From Patescibacteria group bacterium (GTDB lineage Bacteria; Patescibacteriota; Minisyncoccia; Phycocordibacterales; UBA2100): DNA of 5,377 bases. This document shows, piece after piece, positions 1-3,615 of this stretch. Under the pieces are notes generated by a model. That model saw only the letters and a program-made list of their open reading frames with translations, had not been told where the DNA came from and ran no database searches. Position numbers and translations under genes: made by a program. The stretch is taken from positions 1 to 5,377 of the forward strand of contig WFWP01000032.1 of NCBI GenBank assembly GCA_015491055.1. The letters are read 5' to 3'. How positions within the stretch are numbered: position 1 is the stretch's first letter; each line of letters starts with the position of its first letter.

Positions 1-115
1 GAGTGGAGGTTGTTATAGGTGATAACTGAAATATATTTTAGCGTAAGACCATTATAACGAATACGAATTTTTATAACAAATTTCCACACCCAAAAAATCC
101 GTTTGAAATTTTAAA

Positions 116-148
116 CGCGCAATCGCGCGGTCAGTTGCAATGCTTTTT
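116..148 (+). terminator. GC stem-loop followed by a T run, weak terminator candidate
   Basis: CGCGC at 116-120 pairs perfectly with GCGCG at 125-129 around a four-base loop (AATC), which stands out in very AT-rich surroundings. A run of five T follows at 144-148, but 14 bases after the stem, which is too far for a textbook intrinsic terminator. It could end a gene lying left of the window; the only trace of one is eight open codons before a TGA at 27-29, too few to identify. It may equally be a chance hairpin. Confidence 0.2.
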
Positions 149-154
149 CCTTCC

Positions 155-189
155 TTAAATCCTTCAATATTTTATAAGTGAAGGTTTAA
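155..189. other. Stem-loop of 11 pairs with one bulge
   Basis: CCTTCA at 161-166 pairs with TGAAGG at 179-184, and TTAAA at 155-159 continues the stem with TTTAA at 185-189, leaving T160 bulged. The loop is 12 bases of A/T-rich sequence. It ends 18 bases before the ATG at 208. No T run follows on either strand, so it is not a standard terminator; an RNA leader structure or protein-binding dyad is possible. Confidence 0.35.
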
Positions 190-207
190 AGAAATAAAAA
201 GTTTGGT

Positions 208-513
208 ATGACTCATAGTAGCGAATTGCTTGGCGATTTTACGTTGTGGCAAAGGTATTGTTGCGAGTCGTATGTAAAGTTATCTGTTCTTGTACTTATT
301 TGTAATGTTCTATATGTGGTGATATTGATATCGCAATTAAGTGAATTGTTTATGACACACATATATGGAAGAAGCGCTTATGTAAAATCGGACGCGCATT
401 CACCCAATTTCGCTTTCATCTACGCTGTAATCTTGCAGATAAGTAAAACGCAGAACTTTCCCTTGTTATTTCATAAGTCGGTGTTCTTATCATTGCTATG
501 TTCGCGCGAGTGA
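208..513 (+). CDS. Doubtful small hypothetical protein with one hydrophobic segment
   Basis: This open frame of 101 codons runs from ATG to TGA. I do not recognise the product. Residues about 25-47 form a hydrophobic stretch rich in Leu, Val and Ile that could be one membrane helix; the rest is rich in Ser, Cys and Leu with few Asp, Glu or Lys, unlike the neighbouring proteins. No Shine-Dalgarno sequence lies at normal distance: GAAGG at 180-184 is about 23 bases from the ATG. Codon use is not obviously alien, and a frame this long is moderately unlikely by chance, so it is kept at low confidence. It could be a small membrane protein or a spurious ORF in a long intergenic stretch. Confidence 0.3.
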   Translation: MTHSSELLGDFTLWQRYCCESYVKLSVLVLICNVLYVVILISQLSELFMTHIYGRSAYVKSDAHSPNFAFIYAVILQISKTQNFPLLFHKSVFLSLLCSRE

Positions 514-547
514 AGTAACAGAGTAGAGGTTGATGTGCCAACTCTTA

Positions 548-577
548 TTGCATGCAAAATCATACTTGATATTGCAT
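548..577. promoter_or_regulatory. Palindrome TTGCATGCAA plus a second TTGCAT, operator candidate
   Basis: TTGCATGCAA at 548-557 is a perfect ten-base palindrome, and TTGCAT recurs at 572-577 and again at 625-630, where it overlaps the presumed -35 region of the regulator gene at 681. Three copies in a 167-base leader is more than expected for AT-rich DNA. The arrangement would fit an operator, possibly for autoregulation by the downstream helix-turn-helix protein, but that link is inference. Trp-repressor relatives do bind short dyads; the motif here is not a known Trp operator. Confidence 0.25.
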
Positions 578-624
578 AAGGTGTTATATTTATAAATCGT
601 ATTGTTTTATTTACATTTTAATTT

Positions 625-651
625 TTGCATGAAGCGTGGTTATGTTATACT
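625..651 (+). promoter_or_regulatory. Promoter candidate for the YerC-like gene
   Basis: TATACT at 646-651 matches five of six bases of the sigma70-type -10 box and is preceded by TG plus one base at 643-645, an extended -10 element. TTGCAT at 625-630 (or TTTGCA at 624-629) is a plausible weak -35, with a short 15- or 16-base spacer. Transcription would start near 658, giving a leader of about 22 bases before the ATG at 681. A second -10-like box, TATAAA, lies at 658-663. Confidence 0.4.
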
Positions 652-680
652 TTAACTTATAAAAGTGGTAAATTTGCTTT

Positions 681-965
681 ATGCGTAAAAAGATAAACAG
701 TGAAGATATTGATGAGGTTTTGATGGCCTTGGCTTGCATTGATAATATAAAGGATATGAGATATTTTACATATGATTTGTTTACCGAGAAGGAATTACAC
801 TTGATTTCAATGCGTTGGAAAGCGGTTAGAATGCTTAAAGGAGGATTTTCTTATTCTCAAATAACGAGCGTTACCGGATTAAGTTCGGCGACGATAGCGC
901 GATTGGCGAGGAGACTGCATGATCGTGTTAACGGGTTTGATATAGTTTTGAATGAGTTGTTATGA
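681..965 (+). CDS. YerC/YecD-type TrpR-superfamily DNA-binding regulator
   Basis: This 94-residue protein matches the YerC/YecD group of the Trp repressor superfamily in length and layout. Helices at residues 8-35 lead to 'FTEKELHLISMRWKAVRML' (34-52), then the helix-turn-helix at about 55-80: GFSYSQITSVTGLSSATIARLARRL, written here as 'GFSYSQIT' then 'TGLSSATIARLARRL'. The C-terminal 'NGFDIVLNELL' is the family's usual ending. The pattern K-x-G-x-S/T-Y-x-x-I, T-G-x-S-x-A-T-I-x-R is typical. It should be a small cytoplasmic, probably dimeric, transcription regulator; its effector and targets are unknown, and YerC-type proteins generally lack an established tryptophan role. The ATG at 681 is the first start after an in-frame TAA at 669-671. 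Upstream sequence has only a weak GTGG, no strong Shine-Dalgarno. It stands alone, with long gaps on both sides. Confidence 0.88.
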   Translation: MRKKINSEDIDEVLMALACIDNIKDMRYFTYDLFTEKELHLISMRWKAVRMLKGGFSYSQITSVTGLSSATIARLARRLHDRVNGFDIVLNELL

Positions 966-987
966 TACATTGCAAATACGGTTAAAC

Positions 988-1009
988 TTACTTTATCGCA
1001 TTAAAGTAA
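988..1009. terminator. AT-rich hairpin downstream of the YerC-like gene
   Basis: TTACTTTA at 988-995 pairs perfectly with TAAAGTAA at 1002-1009 around the loop TCGCAT. It lies 22 bases after the TGA at 965, the usual place for a terminator, but the stem has only one G-C pair and no T run follows, so termination there would be weak. It could instead be a protein-binding dyad. Confidence 0.25.
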
Positions 1010-1210
1010 TTCGCAATCTTAATATCAAATCTTTGTGTAAATTATATTGAATTATATGTGGTGAATTTTTGTACTTGCATTTGTTTTAACACATAATTCC
1101 ACATTCAAATGTAATGTCATTGTTTCCTCGACTCATTGTACCATATCATGTTTATGCTCCCTTGATGTGAGAGAAAAATGTATGCCTACATAATTTTGCG
1201 AGTAGAGTTT

Positions 1211-1236
1211 TGCATATATGTATATGTGTGTATGTA
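1211..1236. other. 26-base strictly alternating purine/pyrimidine tract
   Basis: From 1211 to 1236 every base alternates pyrimidine and purine, as TG, CA, TA and TG steps (TGCATATATG, then TATATGTGTG, then TATGTA). Such tracts are flexible, melt easily and can adopt non-B forms under supercoiling. It lies in the middle of the gene-free gap before obg. No function can be assigned. Confidence 0.5.
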
Positions 1237-1388
1237 ATGAATTATTAATGTTGCAAAGGGTAATAATTGTTTTACAAACATCATATTAAACCGAATGGAA
1301 GTTGATACGAAAATCTATATTTTTTGTACGGTATAACATTGCGACCGGTAGCGTCAAACATAGGTAATTCGTATCGTAAAATTTTCGT

Positions 1389-1417
1389 TTGCCATGAAAT
1401 TTAAATGATGTTATCGT
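1389..1417 (+). promoter_or_regulatory. Promoter candidate for obg, close to the start codon
   Basis: TTGCCA at 1389-1394 matches five of six -35 bases. After a 17-base spacer comes TATCGT at 1412-1417 (four of six for the -10), preceded by TG plus one base at 1409-1411, an extended -10. The predicted transcription start is near 1424, only about three bases before the ATG at 1427, so the transcript would be leaderless or nearly so. This agrees with the absence of a Shine-Dalgarno sequence. Confidence 0.4.
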
Positions 1418-1426
1418 AAGTGTGTT

Positions 1427-2398
1427 ATGGTTTTGACAGATGAAATTATATTGCATCTTTGCGCGGGCAAAGGTGGCGACGGTGTTGTAGCTTGGTACAA
1501 AAACAGAAGGAACCGCAAGGGTGGTCCCGCTGGCGGGGATGGCGGGAAAGGCGGAGATGTATTTTTGAGAGGTGTACGCCAAATTGATGTGTTGAGTAAA
1601 TATATGGGTAACAACACATTGAAAGCGCAAGATGGACAAAATGGAGGTAAACGCTCTTTGGAAGGGAAAAACGGAAGTGATTTATTTATAGATGTTCCCG
1701 TCGGATCTGTTATTTCAAATTTGAACAGTGGAGAGGTATATGAAATAACTCGCGAGAATGAACAAGTGAAAATATTATCCGGAGGCAAGGGTGGTTTTGG
1801 GAACGAACATTTTAAGAGTTCCAGAAATGTAACGCCGATGGAGTTTACATATGGTAAACCTGGCCAATGCGCAGATTTTAAAGTTGAATTAAGATTAATA
1901 GCGAATGCCGGTTTAATAGGGTTACCCAATGCGGGCAAATCATCTTTATTAAACGCCCTAACTCGCAGTAATGCAAAGGTGGGCAATTATGCATTCACTA
2001 CATTAAATCCAAATTTAGGTGTTATGGGAAGGTTTGTATTGGCAGACATACCCGGGTTAATAAAGGGAGCTTCGGAGGGTAGAGGGATAGGGCATAAATT
2101 TTTAAGGCATGTTATGCGTACGAATATACTGATACATTGCATCTCGGGTGAACGAGATGATGTTGTGTCAACATACAATTTGGTAAGGAAAGAACTTGAG
2201 AAATATGACGTTTCCTTATCTCGTAAGCCCGAGATAGTGGTTCTAACCAAAATTGATTTGTTAAGTAAAGACGAGATGCATGCAAAAATTGCCGCTCTAA
2301 AGAATATAAATTCGCAAATAGCGTATGTATCTATATTTGACGATGAATTGATGAACAAATTAAAAATTTTTCTTTGTAAAGAACTTGAATCATTCTGA
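1427..2398 (+). CDS. obg: GTPase Obg (CgtA/ObgE family)
   Basis: Obg is an essential ribosome-associated GTPase involved in maturation of the large subunit and in stress and growth control. The 323-residue protein has the glycine-rich Obg fold at about 1-157, with 'CAGKGGDGVVAW' (12-23), 'GGPAGGDGGKGGDV' (32-45) and 'GGKGGFGNEHF' (119-129). The GTPase domain follows: G1 P-loop GLPNAGKSS (165-173), G2/switch I 'FTTLNPNLGV' (190-199), G3/switch II 'DIPGLIKGASEGRGIGHKFL' (207-226), G4 TKID (274-277) and a degenerate G5 near 'VSIF' (301-304). G4 has Thr where most Obg proteins have Asn. The protein ends right after the GTPase domain, so the variable C-terminal extension of many longer homologues is absent. 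An in-frame TGA at 1406-1408 makes the ATG at 1427 the only reasonable start. No Shine-Dalgarno is visible. Confidence 0.97.
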   Translation: MVLTDEIILHLCAGKGGDGVVAWYKNRRNRKGGPAGGDGGKGGDVFLRGVRQIDVLSKYMGNNTLKAQDGQNGGKRSLEGKNGSDLFIDVPVGSVISNLNSGEVYEITRENEQVKILSGGKGGFGNEHFKSSRNVTPMEFTYGKPGQCADFKVELRLIANAGLIGLPNAGKSSLLNALTRSNAKVGNYAFTTLNPNLGVMGRFVLADIPGLIKGASEGRGIGHKFLRHVMRTNILIHCISGERDDVVSTYNLVRKELEKYDVSLSRKPEIVVLTKIDLLSKDEMHAKIAALKNINSQIAYVSIFDDELMNKLKIFLCKELESF

Positions 2399-2417
2399 TT
2401 TTTACACATTATCATTG

Positions 2418-2426
2418 TTATCCACA
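2418..2426 (+). promoter_or_regulatory. Exact DnaA-box sequence TTATCCACA
   Basis: The nine bases equal the consensus DnaA box of many bacteria and lie in the short gap between obg and the next gene, about 45 bases before its ATG. A near match, TTATCCACT (eight of nine), sits at 3550-3558 in the next gap. One exact copy does not make an origin, and no dnaA, dnaN or cluster of boxes is visible. A DnaA regulatory site or chance are the main alternatives. Confidence 0.3.
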
Positions 2427-2450
2427 GCAATGTGCTGTAGATTTGTTTTG
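2424..2450 (+). terminator. Short hairpin with T-rich tail after obg
   Basis: ACAGCA at 2424-2429 pairs with TGCTGT at 2433-2438 around a three-base loop, followed by AG and the T-rich ATTTGTTTTG to 2450. The stem is only six pairs and the tail is interrupted by G, so it would be a weak intrinsic terminator for obg. It overlaps the DnaA-box sequence by three bases. Confidence 0.3.
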
Positions 2451-2457
2451 GCGGGGT

Positions 2458-2463
2458 TATAAT
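2458..2463 (+). promoter_or_regulatory. Perfect -10 box TATAAT eight bases before the ATG at 2472
   Basis: TATAAT is a perfect -10 match, but no good -35 stands 15-18 bases upstream (the best is about three of six) and no TG extension is present. If used, transcription would start at about 2470-2472, making the mRNA of the downstream gene leaderless. Confidence 0.4.
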
Positions 2464-2471
2464 TTGTCGTA

Positions 2472-3443
2472 ATGATCGTACAAGGGTTAAACTCGCATGA
2501 TTTAACATATGTCTCGAGTAGCCGAGCGGCAATGATAACGGGCTATAATAGAGATTATATAGGTCAGTTATGTAGAATGTCTACGATTGAATGTAAGCGT
2601 GTAGCGGGAGAATGGAGAGTTTATTTACCTTCAATTTTGGCGCATAAAAAACGATTTGGTATTGTGAATATTCCCAATTCGGACAACCTTAATAATGTTT
2701 CGGGCACCGTCTCGGTATCCGAGTTACATGGAACAAAGGGTGAAATGGCTGATATTATTGATGACAAATTTATCCCATCACAACTTGCTTCCAAATTAAC
2801 GGGATATTCACAGGATTATATAGGTCAACTTGCAAGATCGGGAGCGGTAAAGGCGAAGAAAGTGGGAAGGAAATGGTTTGTGGACGAAAACTCTTTGATT
2901 GAACATAAAAGGCGAAACGATGAACTGCTTGCATCTGTGCAAGCCGAGTCTGTTGGTGTGAAAAGAAATTTTACGCATAAAAATCAAGATGATGACAATA
3001 ATGTACAGATAAACAAAACTCGCAGCAATGCACTTTTGAAAGTAAAATACATGAAGGATGATGGTTGTCTGTTTCCAAATCCTGTCAAACATAATACGGG
3101 CAAAGGTGCGCGCGATGTAAGTGAAGCGCATCATGGTAACGGCTTAAGTGAGCATTATTCATATAACCGTAGAAATCGTGAACTGGTTCATAAAAAGACT
3201 TTTCCCGCAAAGGACAGAAGTGGGCATTTTGGTAGTGAGCAATTTTATGTACGCGACATAAACGGTACCGAGTGTGATTTACCGTTGTTTAATTTACAAA
3301 TGGCGGAATATATGGCATTAATCGTTTGTTTTATATCGGCAGTTTTGATAGGTTTGTCATTATTCTTGCCAAATTTGGTGGAAGAATACGGAAACTTCAT
3401 ACTCGATTCCGAATTTGCGGTTGATTTATTCAGTATATTTTGA
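2472..3443 (+). CDS. Membrane-anchored protein with two excisionase/MerR-like HTH domains
   Basis: The 323-residue product has two helix-turn-helix modules of the excisionase/MerR-like type (HTH_17 style), at about residues 12-61 and 100-148. Both carry GY-x-x-DYIGQL (24-33 and 111-120), followed by a basic strand-turn-strand (KRVAGEWRVYL; KKVGRKWFVDE) and a closing basic helix (LAHKKR; IEHKRR). A polar, low-complexity linker follows to about 275, then one strongly hydrophobic helix at 280-299 and a short acidic tail. The basic N-terminal part should be cytoplasmic and the tail outside. Family knowledge says such modules bind DNA; with the membrane anchor, this could be a tethered regulator or DNA-membrane link. 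A role in protein contacts is also possible. The ATG at 2472 is the first start after an in-frame TAA at 2460-2462. There is no Shine-Dalgarno. Its HTH resembles that of the next gene, suggesting a related pair. Confidence 0.85.
   Translation: MIVQGLNSHDLTYVSSSRAAMITGYNRDYIGQLCRMSTIECKRVAGEWRVYLPSILAHKKRFGIVNIPNSDNLNNVSGTVSVSELHGTKGEMADIIDDKFIPSQLASKLTGYSQDYIGQLARSGAVKAKKVGRKWFVDENSLIEHKRRNDELLASVQAESVGVKRNFTHKNQDDDNNVQINKTRSNALLKVKYMKDDGCLFPNPVKHNTGKGARDVSEAHHGNGLSEHYSYNRRNRELVHKKTFPAKDRSGHFGSEQFYVRDINGTECDLPLFNLQMAEYMALIVCFISAVLIGLSLFLPNLVEEYGNFILDSEFAVDLFSIF
2505..2915 (+). repeat. Internal duplication of the HTH module
   Basis: Codons 12-61 (2505-2654) and 100-148 (2769-2915) encode two copies of the same domain, 87 codons apart in register. 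The ten-residue core differs only as GYNRDYIGQL against GYSQDYIGQL, and 14 bases, GATTATATAGGTCA, are identical at 2553-2566 and 2814-2827. The flanks have diverged much more: copy 1 has CRMSTIECKRVAGEW where copy 2 has ARSGAVKAKKVGRKW. This indicates an old duplication with the core held by selection. Confidence 0.8.
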
Positions 3444-3541
3444 TTTGCAGTGCATGAACTAACATAATAATTTCATTCATAATTATAATTAAATCAGGTA
3501 CGAAGTCCTTTACTTAATCAACTCATCTTTGGGGTTTATGT

Positions 3542-3575
3542 AAAGCGATTTATCCACTTACTTATCGTTTTTTTT
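3542..3575 (+). terminator. Terminator-like hairpin with eight-T tail
   Basis: AAAGCGAT at 3542-3549 can pair with ATCGTTTT at 3564-3571, including one G-T pair, around a 14-base loop; the T run extends from 3568 to 3575. The location, about 100 bases after the TGA at 3443 and just before the promoter of the next gene, suits a terminator separating the two transcription units. The large loop and short G-C part make it weak. The loop contains the near-DnaA-box TTATCCACT. Confidence 0.35.
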
Positions 3576-3600
3576 GCCATTACGATGTTAAACTTATACT
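3574..3600 (+). promoter_or_regulatory. Promoter candidate for the HTH-fibre gene
   Basis: TATACT at 3595-3600 is a five-of-six -10 box. TTGCCA at 3574-3579 is a five-of-six -35, but the spacer is short at 15 bases, the same spacing seen between TTGCAT and TATACT before the gene at 681. Transcription would begin near 3607, leaving about nine bases before the ATG at 3616. No strong Shine-Dalgarno is in that leader. Confidence 0.35.
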
Positions 3601-3615
3601 CAAGTATTTAGAGTT

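Larger units (their letters stand above)
966..1426. other. 461-base intergenic region without a recognisable gene
   Basis: No frame here exceeds a few dozen codons except antisense frames that belong to the shadow of the obg gene. I see no tRNA cloverleaf and no recognisable tmRNA, RNase P RNA or SRP RNA pieces. The stretch holds a stem-loop at 988-1009, a short dyad ACATT-CA-AATGT at 1101-1112, an alternating purine/pyrimidine tract at 1211-1236, an inverted repeat GATACGAA (1304-1311) / TTCGTATC (1368-1375), and a promoter candidate for obg at 1389-1417. A structured RNA cannot be excluded by eye. Confidence 0.6.

Noticed and set aside
1..29. C-terminus of an upstream gene
   Set aside because: Only eight codons are open before TGA at 27-29 and they match nothing recognisable, so this cannot be told from chance.
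1178..1237. Frame of 19 codons (MYAYIILRVEFCIYVYVCM) preceded by an AG-rich stretch
   Set aside because: It is too short and is mostly created by the alternating TATG tract. There is no independent support.
966..1426. tRNA or other standard RNA gene
   Set aside because: No T-loop consensus, cloverleaf or known RNA core could be found by eye on either strand.
1286..1639. Minus-strand frame of 117 codons
   Set aside because: It starts inside obg on the opposite strand, and I recognise no family in it. Its extension into the intergenic gap has no promoter or conserved motif.
1411..1986. Minus-strand frame of 191 codons
   Set aside because: It lies almost wholly antisense to obg, whose motifs are unmistakable. 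Its Pro/Ser/Leu-rich product is the typical shadow of a Gly-rich sense protein.
1987..2532. Minus-strand frame of 181 codons
   Set aside because: It is antisense to the GTPase domain of obg and the start of the next gene, without recognisable domains.
681..3443. Alternative genetic code with TGA as glycine
   Set aside because: Three complete genes end in TGA exactly where the family or the membrane tail should end, and no internal TGA is needed.
2399..3615. Chromosomal replication origin
   Set aside because: Only one exact and one near DnaA box are present, with no dnaA or dnaN and no dense cluster of boxes.
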